Assembly: GCF_900098925.1 (NCBI RefSeq)
Contig: NZ_LT622360.1
Span: 876,576 to 940,575, forward strand
Length of the DNA stretch: 64,000 nucleotides
Reading direction: 5' to 3'
Source: Bacillus massiliglaciei
GTDB taxonomy: Bacteria > Bacillota > Bacilli > Bacillales > DSM-1321
Made by a program: the position numbers and the translations under genes. Of this stretch, positions 35,486 through 44,179 are shown one piece after another. The notes under the pieces are model-generated. The model was not told where the DNA came from. It did not search any database and saw nothing but the letters and a program-made list of their open reading frames with translations. Position 1 is the first letter of the stretch, and each line of letters begins with the position of its first letter.

Positions 35486-35896
35486 TTACCAAAATTTAAT
35501 ATTATATAAAGCATCTAAAGAAATGGATCCAGGACCGGCTAAAGCGATTCCTAAAGCAAGTGCGATAAGAACAACGCAATACTCAATGCCGCCTTTATCT
35601 GCAAACAATCCATTTTTTCCGTGAACGGTTTTAATGGCTACAATCATAGGAATGATGATGAGAATTGAAGCTAATGGAGTAAGGAATCCAAGAATGAATA
35701 AAACCCCTCCGATAAATTCTCCAAGCCCTGCCAATAGAGCCATTTGTTTACCTGGTTTGATGCCGATTTGCTCAAAGAATGCGCCTGTGCCTGCAGGACC
35801 GCCGCCGCCGAACCATCCAAATGCCTTTTGAGCACCGTGGGCAGCGTAGTACAGACCTACGATAAGACGTATAATAAAAATACCTAAAGCTTCCAT
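35486..35896 (-). CDS. DoxX-family membrane protein
   Basis: 136 residues with four membrane helices: IIRLIVGLYYAAHGAQKAFG, MALLAGLGEFIGGVLFILGF, PLASILIIIPMIVAI and EYCVVLIALALGIAL. The Gly-rich GWFGGGGPAGTGAFFEQIGI loop is typical. DoxX proteins of this size (CatD/MhqP/YfiD type) sit with MarR regulators of quinone, thiol or oxidative stress. A MarR gene is 92 bp upstream on the same strand with an inverted repeat between. Confidence 0.87.
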   Translation of the reverse strand: MEALGIFIIRLIVGLYYAAHGAQKAFGWFGGGGPAGTGAFFEQIGIKPGKQMALLAGLGEFIGGVLFILGFLTPLASILIIIPMIVAIKTVHGKNGLFADKGGIEYCVVLIALALGIALAGPGSISLDALYNIKFW

Positions 35897-35928
35897 TATA
35901 TAAAACCCTCCGATAATAAAATAAATTA

Positions 35929-35944
35929 AGTTGCTATAACAACT
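35929..35944. promoter_or_regulatory. Candidate MarR operator before doxX
   Basis: AGTTGCTATAACAACT, an 8+8 palindrome with one mismatch pair, 33 bases before the DoxX start. Confidence 0.5.
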
Positions 35945-35987
35945 AAAATGACTTTGTTATTCTACCAAAAATAATAGGCCATTGCAA

Positions 35988-36434
35988 CTACTTTTGCACA
36001 ATTTTATCTTTTTGTACGTTTTCTCTCATTTTTTTCAATACCTCTTTTACCGTATCCATCTCTTGTTCACTGATTCCAGAACAGACTATTCGATTAAATT
36101 CTTCAGTGATAGGATGAATATGCTCCCCCATTTTCTTTCCTTCTTCCGTGAGAAATATATTAAAGGAAAGGCCGTCAATTTCGTTGCAGCGCCTTTTGAT
36201 AAAACCCTTTTTCTCCAGATTGCTTAACATGCGGGTAATGTTGGTCTTATCTTTTTCCAGCTTCTTCGCTATCTCATTTTGACTCAGTCCGTCCTTATCC
36301 CATAAAAGGAGGAGAATCAAGTTTTGCTCTGGAGCTATATTTAATGGCGCTAGTTTTGCTTTTATATAACTCGTCAAGGTTAGATCTGTTTGATGAATCA
36401 TAATACTAATATAATCATTAAAGGAAATTTTCAT
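35988..36434 (-). CDS. MarR-family transcription regulator
   Basis: 148 residues. Winged helix: LSQNEIAKKLEKDKTNITRMLSNLEKKGFIKRR followed by the wing NEIDGLSFNIFLTEEGKKM, with dimer helices on both ends. No Cys that would mark a thiol sensor in the first half. ATG preceded by AGGAGCAAAAGA. Likely controls the DoxX gene just downstream. Confidence 0.9.
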   Translation of the reverse strand: MKISFNDYISIMIHQTDLTLTSYIKAKLAPLNIAPEQNLILLLLWDKDGLSQNEIAKKLEKDKTNITRMLSNLEKKGFIKRRCNEIDGLSFNIFLTEEGKKMGEHIHPITEEFNRIVCSGISEQEMDTVKEVLKKMRENVQKDKIVQK

Positions 36435-36708
36435 TCTTTTGCTCCTGCCTTCTTATAAAGTTAAATCATGAAAAGGGTTTCTTAATCAGTATACCATCAA
36501 AATGAAGAGGTTTTAAAAATTTATTTTCTATACAGAGAGTCAAGGATTAATCCTTGAAATTTTGCAATGTATCATTTCTCACGGTCAGTATACGATACAG
36601 AATTTCTATATCAATAAATATCTTTTTGGGGTGCACAATTTACCGGTGAAGGTAATATGAAATTATTTTAAAATTGTATTTATAGAGGATTATGAAAAAA
36701 ATCACGGG

Positions 36709-36756
36709 ATAACGCTTAGATTAAATTATATTAATATAATTTAATCTAAGCGTTAT
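36709..36756. repeat. Perfect 48-bp palindrome
   Basis: Each arm is 24 bases (ATAACGCTTAGATTAAATTA then TATT) and the two meet without a loop. It lies between divergent genes, so it is not an ordinary terminator. No flanking duplication was obvious. Confidence 0.85.
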
Positions 36757-36920
36757 TAACTACTTTCTCCCGCTTATTAAAATGATTCAAAAGCTTTTTA
36801 TCTATTGTTCCTTTGAAAAAGGGTTTGAATATTCACATTAATTGGTTAATAATTAAGATAAAACATCTTTCTTATTTTTCATTAAATACATACCATAGCG
36901 GGAATTACGTTTTCACTAAA

Positions 36921-36934
36921 TGAAAACGTTTTTA
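36921..36934. promoter_or_regulatory. cre-like CcpA site before the Nramp-like gene
   Basis: TGAAAACGTTTTTA fits the catabolite-response consensus except for the last C. It lies 27 bases before the GTG start. Confidence 0.45.
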
Positions 36935-36960
36935 TAAAATTGAATAAAGGGGGATTTATT

Positions 36961-38217
36961 GTGACAATTGGTGCAGAGATAAAGGTTACCCAAGAGCCAG
37001 ACATTAAAAAGCCATCCATCATCGGCCCTGGCTTAATTGTTGCGGCTACAGGGGTTGGCGCCGGAGATTTGGTCGCAGCCTTAGTTGCAGGTACAAACTA
37101 TGGATTAGTCTTTCTTTGGGCTATCTTAATTGGTTCCATTTTCAAATTCGTGCTCAATGAAGGAGTGGGCCGCTGGCACTTAATGAGCGGCATGACGATT
37201 CTGGAGGGCTGGCACCTTATGGGGAAATGGGCAACAGGTTATTTTGGTGTATACTCGATTATATGGGGCTTTGTATACGGAGCTGCCGGCACTGCTTCCT
37301 GTGCTCTCGCGATGGCGGCATTAGTACCAGCATTGTCATTGACACAATGGGCAATTATTCATGGGATTCTTGCATTTATTTTAGTTTGGTCAGGCAAGTA
37401 TAAAATTTTTGAGAACGTAATGAATGTTCTTATTGGTCTTATGTTTATTACAGTCGTAGGGTCAGCGGTACTTGTTATTCCTCAGCTTGGGAATGTTATG
37501 AATACAGCTGTTCCTGAACTTCCGAAAGGCTCCTTAATATATGCACTCGGCCTGATCGGAGGAGTTGGCGGGTCTTTAACAATGGCGTCGTATGGGTATT
37601 GGCTGAAGGAGAATAAATGGAGCGGCCCTTTCTTCATACGCGCTGTGCGTACCGATTCAGCCATTGCCTATATTGTTACAGCTATCTTCACTATAGCACT
37701 GCTCGTACTTGGAGCCGGTTTGCTGTATGGAACCAATACGACAATCAGCGGAGAAAAAGGCCTGGTTGATTTTGCATCCATCTTAGGCAATGAGCTCCAC
37801 CCTTCCGTTAGGTACCTATTTCTTGTTGGCTTTTGGTCTGCTTCCTTTACTTCTGTTCTGGGAGTATGGAACGGCGTCCCGTATTTATTCGCTGACTTTA
37901 TCAGGACAGTACGGCATAAGAAAGTATCTGATGAACAATTAAGTACATCTAAGCCATATCGATTCTTTGTATTATGGCTGACTTTCCCGCCTATGCTGTT
38001 GCATATTCTCGGTAAACCAGTCGCATTAATAATCGCCTATGGTGCGCTCGGCTCGATATTCATGCCTTTTCTAGCCATTACGCTTTTATATCTTCTGAAC
38101 AAAAAGAAATATATCGGCACTGTAGACCGTTTTCAATGGGTTTCAAATCTTGGCTTAGCTGTCAGTATTTTATTATTTGTGGTATTAGCGATTAATGAAC
38201 TTATGCATTTAGTTTAA
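36961..38217 (+). CDS. Divergent Nramp-family (SLC11-like) transporter
   Basis: 418 residues from the GTG at 36961, supported by AAAGGGGGA; an upstream TTG at 36940 is less likely. Eleven hydrophobic helices in Nramp order. In helix 1, where metal-transporting Nramps have DPGN, this protein reads GPGLIVAATGVGAGDLVAAL; in helix 6, where they have a metal-binding Met, it reads GGVGGSLTMASYGYW. So the canonical Mn/Fe site is absent and substrate is uncertain. Nearby cre suggests control by carbon source. Terminator follows. Confidence 0.8.
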   Translation: MTIGAEIKVTQEPDIKKPSIIGPGLIVAATGVGAGDLVAALVAGTNYGLVFLWAILIGSIFKFVLNEGVGRWHLMSGMTILEGWHLMGKWATGYFGVYSIIWGFVYGAAGTASCALAMAALVPALSLTQWAIIHGILAFILVWSGKYKIFENVMNVLIGLMFITVVGSAVLVIPQLGNVMNTAVPELPKGSLIYALGLIGGVGGSLTMASYGYWLKENKWSGPFFIRAVRTDSAIAYIVTAIFTIALLVLGAGLLYGTNTTISGEKGLVDFASILGNELHPSVRYLFLVGFWSASFTSVLGVWNGVPYLFADFIRTVRHKKVSDEQLSTSKPYRFFVLWLTFPPMLLHILGKPVALIIAYGALGSIFMPFLAITLLYLLNKKKYIGTVDRFQWVSNLGLAVSILLFVVLAINELMHLV

Positions 38218-38227
38218 AAATTTGTTG

Positions 38228-38264
38228 ATGCTGATGCTCCCTTGGATGCATCAGCTTTTTTATG
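38228..38264 (+). terminator. Terminator of the Nramp-like gene
   Basis: GCTGATGC / GCATCAGC stem around TCCCTTGGAT, then six Ts. Confidence 0.8.
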
Positions 38265-38337
38265 GTCATTTGTCACGCTTTTTGTTGAATCTCATATGAT
38301 TGTTATGTGAAATTTCTGAGGAAACGGGGCCTTTTAC

Positions 38338-38976
38338 TTGGTAAATAAGTATATGGATTATACAGGAGGAAACATTGAGTATTTCTTTGATGTTAATCAA
38401 AACAGACTGAATACACGAAATGCTGAGAATTTCATCAACCGCTTGGGGAGAGACAATCTCAATACATTGGGAGATGTCTCGCTTCTCGATATCTATTTGA
38501 GTAAGGGGCATTATGTGGAACCGCACTATCACCAAAATGCTGCCGAACTTGTTTATTGTATCTCAGGTGCAGCACAGGTTTCCCTAATCAATCCATTTAC
38601 AAATAAAGTCTTCAATATTCCTATCAAGCCTGGGCAAGTGGCTAATATTCCGCAGGGATGGTGGCATTGGGAAATGGCCACGAAAGAAAGAACCCATTTA
38701 CTTACTATTTTTGATGCGCCGTATCCGGAATATATTTTCGGTTCCGATATCTTAACAAAAACACCGATTGAAGTCTTAGCGAAAACCTATTGTCTGGATC
38801 CCCAATTACTGAAGAAAACGCTGGCCCCTCTCCGTAATCGAACCATTGTAATCGGACCCCCTGATGAATGTTTTAAAAAGCCAGTTCGAAATAACACAGC
38901 AGTTTACTATCAAGACCCCGGAAGTTCTTTTCACCAACAGCCTTACCATTATCCTCCAAATCAGTACTACAGATAG
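38338..38976 (+). CDS. Cupin-domain protein with Pro/His/Tyr-rich tail, possibly spore-related
   Basis: 212 residues; start is TTG at 38338 or ATG at 38353 (no clear choice). One cupin domain at about 55-130: EPHYHQNAAELVYCISG has the His-x-His...Glu metal set and IPQGWWHWE the later His. This is a single-domain version of the oxalate decarboxylase-like cupins. The C-terminal 30 residues (FHQQPYHYPPNQYY) look like spore coat tails. Function not known; metal enzyme or coat protein. Confidence 0.72.
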   Translation: MVNKYMDYTGGNIEYFFDVNQNRLNTRNAENFINRLGRDNLNTLGDVSLLDIYLSKGHYVEPHYHQNAAELVYCISGAAQVSLINPFTNKVFNIPIKPGQVANIPQGWWHWEMATKERTHLLTIFDAPYPEYIFGSDILTKTPIEVLAKTYCLDPQLLKKTLAPLRNRTIVIGPPDECFKKPVRNNTAVYYQDPGSSFHQQPYHYPPNQYYR

Positions 38977-39001
38977 AAATACTTGGGCTATACACGTATA
39001 C

Positions 39002-39025
39002 AAAAAACCCTCTGTTAAGAGGGGG
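39002..39025 (-). terminator. Terminator of the xyl operon (after galM)
   Basis: On the minus strand CCCTCTTAACAGAGGG followed by six Ts. Confidence 0.8.
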
Positions 39026-39030
39026 AGTCG

Positions 39031-40050
39031 TTAAATAAGTGAAAAACAATATTTCGTTTTTGCAATATAAAGTTCACCGGGGTTCAATATCATATTATCA
39101 ACAAAGGCCGGCGGTTTTTGCGTTTCCAGACAAATCCCTGAATGCTTATAGCATCGGCCATTCTGCAGATCAGGTTCACTGCCTAAAGAATTCCCGGTAT
39201 AAACGATTACACTTGGCTGATCCGTATAAACCGTTAACTTTCGACCGCTCGTTTGATCCGATAGCTCCAATTTTTTATCCGTTAAAAGGATGGGGTGATC
39301 ATAGCCGCCTGCCAGATCTATTTGCGGATCTCCCGACTGAATGCCGTCTCTGACTTTTTTACGAACAGTAAAATCGAAGACTGTATTTTTGGAAGGCAGA
39401 GGTTTTTCATATGGTAAGAAATCTGAATCCAATTCATAATATTTCTCGCCATGTATCTGAAGTTGATGATCTAAAATGCTGTTTTCTGGATTCCCTGATA
39501 AATTAAAATAGCTGTGATTTGTTAAATTTACCAAGGTTTTTTTATCAGAACTTGCTTTATAAAAGATCGTCCATTCATTTTCATCATTAATAATGTATCG
39601 TACCTCAATATTCACGCTTCCGGGAAATCCTCCCTCACCGTCAGGGCTTTTATAGTGAAAAGTAATAATAGCCTGGTCTTTTTGCTTTTCAATAGAGGAA
39701 TTCCAAATGACCTGATGGAGACCGCTCTTTCCGCTATGTAAATTTGTTTCGTTTTCATTATGCTCGAGTTCATAATCCTGTCCATCAAGACTGAATTGTG
39801 CTTTTTTAATCCTCCCTGCGACACGGCCGATAATACAGCCAAAATAAGGAGAATGTGTAAGATAATCGTCCAGCTTATCAAATCCCAGGACAATATGATC
39901 GTTCTTTCCTTTTTTATCAGGCACTTTGATTGCTGTGACGGTGCAGCCTAATTCAATACAGGAAAATTCCATTCCCTTCTTGCAAATAAGGGAATATTTT
40001 TTAATTTTTCTCCCCTGGTGCTCACCAAATAGACTTTCGATTATTTCCAT
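39031..40050 (-). CDS. galM: Aldose 1-epimerase (mutarotase)
   Basis: About 339 residues from the ATG at 40050, with AAAGGAGAA upstream. Family marks: FGCIIGRVAGRIKKA, catalytic His in LVNLTNHSYFNLSG, VYTGNSLG and catalytic Glu in GICLETQKPP. It interconverts alpha and beta forms of aldoses in the cytosol, here most likely xylose entering through the transporter encoded just before it. Last gene of the operon xylB-xylE-galM, 72 bp after xylE. Confidence 0.92.
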   Translation of the reverse strand: MEIIESLFGEHQGRKIKKYSLICKKGMEFSCIELGCTVTAIKVPDKKGKNDHIVLGFDKLDDYLTHSPYFGCIIGRVAGRIKKAQFSLDGQDYELEHNENETNLHSGKSGLHQVIWNSSIEKQKDQAIITFHYKSPDGEGGFPGSVNIEVRYIINDENEWTIFYKASSDKKTLVNLTNHSYFNLSGNPENSILDHQLQIHGEKYYELDSDFLPYEKPLPSKNTVFDFTVRKKVRDGIQSGDPQIDLAGGYDHPILLTDKKLELSDQTSGRKLTVYTDQPSVIVYTGNSLGSEPDLQNGRCYKHSGICLETQKPPAFVDNMILNPGELYIAKTKYCFSLI

Positions 40051-40122
40051 TCGAAATTCTCCTTTGTTATTAAGATAGACAGAGGCACCATCCATATAGG
40101 CGGCACCTCTGCAAACTCCATA

Positions 40123-41538
40123 TTAAGCAGTCTTACTGTTCTTCCCCGCTTTTTTTGCCCAAATGCTTTCCATTTCTTCGAGCGTTCTGCCCTTTGTTTC
40201 AGGTACGAATTTCCAAACAAAGATTGCGGAAAGGATACTCATTAATCCATAGAAGCCATAAGTCATGCTGCTGCTGTATTCCATCATCATCGGATAGGTT
40301 GAAGAGATGAAATAGTTAGCCGCCCATTGTGCAGCAACTGCAATCGCCACTGCCTGTCCGCGGATTTTATTAGGGAATATTTCAGAAATTAGAACCCAGC
40401 AAATCGGTCCCCAGGACATCATAAATGAAGCGGTATACACGACGATGAACACCAATGTCCATATGCCGATGATATTTGCATAAGCAAGAGCCGCAACACC
40501 GAACATGCCAATGGTCATCCCAATTGAGCCGACAATTAATAATGGCTTCCTACCCCATTTATCTACTGTCATGATCGCTAAAACTGTAAAGATCACATTG
40601 ACGAGTCCCATTACAATTGTCTGCAGCATCGAAGCATCCTTGGCAGCTCCCATACTTTCAAAAATCCGGGGCGCATAATATAAAGCCACATTGATGCCTA
40701 CAAACTGTTGAAATACAGAAAGTAAAATTCCTACGATAATAACTAATTTCCCATATGTGAGCAGTTTGCCTGCGGTATGTCCATCTGTAAGGCTCTGTTT
40801 AATCTCTTCTAGAACCCGTTCTGCTGTTTTCTCTCCATTAATTTTCGAAAGGATTTTTAATGCCTTTCCATCTTGTTTTCTTAAAGCCAAATATCTGGGT
40901 GTTTCTGGTACAAAGAACAATAAAAATCCGAATAAGACAGCGGGTATCGCTCCTGAGGCAAACATATACCTCCAGCCGATATCATTAATCCAGGCAATTG
41001 ACTCTCCGTTGGCAATCATCCAATTTACAAAGTAAACAACTAGCATTCCTAAAATAATTGCGAATTGATTGAATGAAACCAGACGTCCGCGTATTTCAGG
41101 AGGAGCAATTTCCCCTATATACATCGGCACTATGGCTGAGGCAAGACCTACACCGATTCCGCCAATGATTCTGTATAAATTGAATGTGATAAGAAGAGCG
41201 ATTGTCGGTTCACCTTTCGAAAAGAACAAAAACTCCGGATAGGCGGATCCCAGTGCTGACAATGTAAATAGCACTGACGCGAAAATAAGTGAGTTTTTAC
41301 GGCCAAATCTTGAAGCAAAGAATCCAGAGATAAAACCTCCAATGATACAGCCGATTAAAGCACTGGAAATAGTAGCCCCATGTATAAATGAGTTTAGGCC
41401 TAAATTATCTATGAAATAGACCTCTAATGATTTCTCTGCTCCAGAAATGACTGCTGTGTCGTAGCCAAAAAGTAAACCGCCTAAAGTGGCAACCAATGTT
41501 ATACAGAAAATATAAAGTGAATTTCGTTTCTGATTCAT
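40123..41538 (-). CDS. xylE: D-xylose:proton symporter (sugar porter MFS)
   Basis: About 471 residues from the ATG at 41538 (AGAGGAA upstream). Twelve helices with sugar porter motifs: LGGLLFGYDTAVISG, FGRKNSL, YRIIGGIGVGLAS, RGRLVSFNQFAI, PETPRYLA, QQFVGINVALYYAPRIF, DKWGRKPLL, SWGPICWVLISEIFPNKIRG, VPETKGRTLEEME. The whole chain runs closely parallel to E. coli XylE. A cre site at 41563-41578 lies before it. Between xylB and galM, which supports xylose as the sugar. Confidence 0.92.
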   Translation of the reverse strand: MNQKRNSLYIFCITLVATLGGLLFGYDTAVISGAEKSLEVYFIDNLGLNSFIHGATISSALIGCIIGGFISGFFASRFGRKNSLIFASVLFTLSALGSAYPEFLFFSKGEPTIALLITFNLYRIIGGIGVGLASAIVPMYIGEIAPPEIRGRLVSFNQFAIILGMLVVYFVNWMIANGESIAWINDIGWRYMFASGAIPAVLFGFLLFFVPETPRYLALRKQDGKALKILSKINGEKTAERVLEEIKQSLTDGHTAGKLLTYGKLVIIVGILLSVFQQFVGINVALYYAPRIFESMGAAKDASMLQTIVMGLVNVIFTVLAIMTVDKWGRKPLLIVGSIGMTIGMFGVAALAYANIIGIWTLVFIVVYTASFMMSWGPICWVLISEIFPNKIRGQAVAIAVAAQWAANYFISSTYPMMMEYSSSMTYGFYGLMSILSAIFVWKFVPETKGRTLEEMESIWAKKAGKNSKTA

Positions 41539-41562
41539 TGTTTTAATTCCTCTCATTCTAAT

Positions 41563-41578
41563 TTGAAATCGTTTACAA
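41563..41578. promoter_or_regulatory. cre (CcpA) site before xylE
   Basis: Minus strand TTGTAAACGATTTCAA fits the WTGNAANCGNWNNCW consensus. Lies in the xylB-xylE gap. Confidence 0.75.
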
Positions 41579-41629
41579 AATCAGTTGCCCATCATCCCTA
41601 GTAAGGATGTCGACATTCTTAACGAAAAA

Positions 41630-43132
41630 TTACTTTTGACGATAGTCCATCAGTCTTTCACTAATATCCTTTGTTTGACTGTAAATTTTTTTATAGGCTT
41701 CAAATAACTGACGATACCTTTCCACATTTTCAGGAATCGGCTCATAGACTTCCTTATACGAAACAAAGACCTCTGCACACTCTTCCCATGATGTGAACCA
41801 GCCGCATCCATAGGCAGCAAGCATGGCCGCACCATTAGCAGGTCCTTGTTCACTTTTCAGCTTAATAATGGCAGCATTAAATATATCTGCCTGGATCTGC
41901 AGCCAAATATCATTCTTGGCGCCGCCTCCTATTGAAATGATTTCTTTAATTTCCTGGCCGTTATGACGGAATATTTCGATAGATTCATTTAAAGAAAACG
42001 TTATGCCCTCAACGACTGCCCTGGTAAAATCGATTCTCGTATGAGATGCATCCATTCCAATGAAGCTTCCTCTTATGTTAGAGTCAGGGTGGGGAGTACG
42101 CTCTCCTGACAAATATGGAGTGAACAGCAATCCATTTGAACCGGCTGGAACGTTGTCCAACCCTTCTAAAAGAGAATCCATGGTTTCTCCATTTGCGAAT
42201 GTGTCTCGGAACCACGTCAAACTGTGTCCGGCAGACAGTGTCACTCCCATTGTATAGTAGGCGTTCTCACTGGCATGATTGAAATAATGAACCTTCCCGC
42301 CAAAATCACGATCGCCTGATTTTTCATAGGCCAGTATAACTCCCGATGTCCCGACACTGCAAAGCGTTTTACCTTCTGATAAGATAGAAGACCCCAGTGC
42401 GCCGCAGGCATTATCTGCGCCGCCAGCAAAAACCTTGGTCTTTGCTGAAAGTCCTGTTTCCTTTGCGAAACTTTCTGTAAGTTCACCTACAAAGGCATGT
42501 GATTCAACAAGCGGCGGACATAAATTCTTATCAATCCCTGTAAGTCTGCAAATCTCCTCACTCCACTGTTTATTGGCCACATCAAGAAGCAAAGTGCCTG
42601 CTGCATCTGAATATTCACTATTAATCTTTCCTGTCATCCGGTACCGAAGATAATCCTTTGGCAAAAGGAACACCGAAGCCTTTTTAAATAGATCCGGTTC
42701 ATGCTGCTGAACCCACAAGAGTTTAGGCAGAGTGAAACCTTCAAGCGCAGGATTTTTAGTAATTTCCAATAATGTTGCCTTTCCTGCCAGTTCATAAATT
42801 TGCCGGCACTGCTCACTTGTTCTCGTATCATTCCAAAGGATGGCATCCCGCAAAACTTCCTGTTTTTCATTAAGGAGCACCAGTCCGTGCATTTGCCCCG
42901 AAAAACTGATTCCTTCAATTTCAGAGACATTACCCTTAAAATCCTGTACTAATTCTCTTAAAACATCTGCTGTTTTTTGAACCCATTCATGCGGATCCTG
43001 TTCACTATACCCAGACTGCTTATGAATGAGCGGGTATTCTTTTGCTTTCTCAATAATGGTTTGTCCTTTTTTATCAACCAATAAGGCTTTTACTGATCCA
43101 GTACCTAAGTCAATCCCTATGACGTACGCCAT
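41630..43132 (-). CDS. xylB: Xylulokinase
   Basis: About 500 residues from the ATG at 43132, six bases after AGGAGG-ATGGAG. FGGY kinase: YVIGIDLGTGSVKALLVD (phosphate loop), GQMHGLVLLN, WNDTRTSEQC, FAGGADNACGALG with the catalytic Asp, and IISIGGGAKNDIWLQIQADI in the C-terminal lobe. Phosphorylates xylulose to xylulose 5-phosphate. First gene of the operon; no xylA or xylR is in the window, so the isomerase must be elsewhere or the sugar enters as xylulose/xylitol product. Confidence 0.93.
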   Translation of the reverse strand: MAYVIGIDLGTGSVKALLVDKKGQTIIEKAKEYPLIHKQSGYSEQDPHEWVQKTADVLRELVQDFKGNVSEIEGISFSGQMHGLVLLNEKQEVLRDAILWNDTRTSEQCRQIYELAGKATLLEITKNPALEGFTLPKLLWVQQHEPDLFKKASVFLLPKDYLRYRMTGKINSEYSDAAGTLLLDVANKQWSEEICRLTGIDKNLCPPLVESHAFVGELTESFAKETGLSAKTKVFAGGADNACGALGSSILSEGKTLCSVGTSGVILAYEKSGDRDFGGKVHYFNHASENAYYTMGVTLSAGHSLTWFRDTFANGETMDSLLEGLDNVPAGSNGLLFTPYLSGERTPHPDSNIRGSFIGMDASHTRIDFTRAVVEGITFSLNESIEIFRHNGQEIKEIISIGGGAKNDIWLQIQADIFNAAIIKLKSEQGPANGAAMLAAYGCGWFTSWEECAEVFVSYKEVYEPIPENVERYRQLFEAYKKIYSQTKDISERLMDYRQK

Positions 43133-43246
43133 CTCCATCCTCCTAAGTTCTTTTGTAATAACGCTTACATTGTTTTGGATGAGTTATGCTTCCTGCAAGT
43201 TTATTAATCCATAAGTCTTTTTTTTCGATATCCCTTTTTGTAATTT

Positions 43247-43261
43247 TGCAATCGTTTACAA
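43247..43261. promoter_or_regulatory. cre (CcpA) site in the xylB leader
   Basis: Minus strand TTGTAAACGATTGCA matches the full cre consensus. It lies just downstream of the predicted -10, a position suited to CcpA blockage. Confidence 0.82.
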
Positions 43262-43275
43262 TAAGCTTTATGAGA

Positions 43276-43304
43276 ATTGTATCAGGGTTTACTTGGTTTG
43301 TCTA
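43276..43304 (-). promoter_or_regulatory. Sigma-A-type promoter of xylB
   Basis: Minus strand TAGACA (43304-43299), 17 bases, TACAAT (43281-43276). Confidence 0.7.
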
Positions 43305-43319
43305 TTGAATAAACTAAGT
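43291..43319. promoter_or_regulatory. XylR-like operator
   Basis: ACTTGGTTTGT CTATTGA ATAAACTAAGT, an imperfect inverted repeat resembling Bacillus XylR operators (AGTTTGTTT...AACAAACT). It covers the -35 of the xylB promoter. Confidence 0.7.
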
Positions 43320-43389
43320 TTTTCATTCATTTTTCTGATTTTTTCATTTTTATTAGTTCCCTAAGAATAAATGAGGAGATATTCCAAAT

Positions 43390-44126
43390 AACGACCACCC
43401 GTGGTAACGGGTGGTTTTCTCTGCGGCTGAAAGCCTTTGTTGCTGACCAGGCCCTCAAGGGCCTCTGAATGGTTCGCCAACTGTACTACTTCCACTGGCC
43501 AGACCTCAAAGGTCTTTCACTTACTTTCGTTTCTTTTTCTTTACCTCCTCACCTGTGAACGGATCAATATATTCCATCATACTTAATTGTTCTGCGACTA
43601 TATCATCTTGTATCTGATTTCGTATGTATTCTTCGATTACCTTTTTGTTTCTTCCCACTGTATCTACATAATATCCCGTACACCAAAACTTGCGATTTCC
43701 ATACTTGTATTTCAAATGGGCGTGACGATCAAATATCATCAAGCTACTTTTCCCTTTTAAATACCCTACAAATGAAGAGACACTTATTTTGGGTGGAATA
43801 CTCACCAGCATATGTACGTGGTCTTTACACGCCGTGGCTTCAATGATTTCTACGCCTTTCCTTTCACATAGCGTTCTCAGTATTTGACCGATATCTTTTT
43901 TTATCTTTCCATAGATCACTTGTCTTCTATACTTGGGTGCAAATACGATATGATACTTACAATTCCAGGTGGTGTGTGCTAAACTATTAGTGTCTTTTGA
44001 CATCAAAACTCCTCCGTGATGCTGATATTTTGGTTTGGCGAACCAAAAATATTTTAGCACCATGGAAGAGTTTTTTTAATACCACGCTGAAAGCTTTTCG
44101 GAACCCTAGGCCTAGCCTAGGGTTTT
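43390..44126 (-). mobile_element. IS200-type element (IS200/IS605 family, tnpA only)
   Basis: One transposase gene between hairpins: ACCACCC GTGGTAAC GGGTGGT at 43394-43414 on the left and AACCCTAGGC CTA GCCTAGGGTT at about 44102-44124 on the right. No terminal inverted repeats or target duplication, as expected for single-strand HUH elements. Exact ends are approximate. Confidence 0.8.
43521..44003 (-). CDS. tnpA: IS200 Y1 (HUH) transposase TnpA
   Basis: About 160 residues from the ATG at 44003, with GGAGGAG upstream. HUH motif is KDHVHMLVSIPP; the nucleophile Tyr lies in WCTGYYVDTVGRNKKVIEEYIRN; SSFVGYLKGKSSLMIF is the usual middle segment. The C-terminus is Lys-rich. Slightly longer than usual IS200 TnpA at the tail. 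Intact. Confidence 0.93.
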   Translation of the reverse strand: MSKDTNSLAHTTWNCKYHIVFAPKYRRQVIYGKIKKDIGQILRTLCERKGVEIIEATACKDHVHMLVSIPPKISVSSFVGYLKGKSSLMIFDRHAHLKYKYGNRKFWCTGYYVDTVGRNKKVIEEYIRNQIQDDIVAEQLSMMEYIDPFTGEEVKKKKRK

Positions 44127-44138
44127 CTTTTCCACAAA

Positions 44139-44175
44139 TAAAAAATGCGGATCAGCTGACTGCTGATCCGCATGT
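44139..44175 (-). terminator. Terminator of the yuiF-like gene
   Basis: ATGCGGATCAGC / GCTGATCCGCAT arms, T run on the minus-strand exit. Confidence 0.88.
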
Positions 44176-44179
44176 TAAC

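Larger units (their letters stand above)
36435..36960. other. Divergent intergenic region with a long palindrome and a cre-like site
   Basis: AT-rich. Holds a perfect 48-bp palindrome (36709-36756), a hairpin ACGTTTTCACTAAATGAAAACGT (36907-36929) and a cre-like TGAAAACGTTTTTA (36921-36934). No gene found. Confidence 0.6.

Noticed and set aside
36435..36960. Small RNA gene around the 48-bp palindrome
   Set aside because: No promoter or T run could be linked to it.
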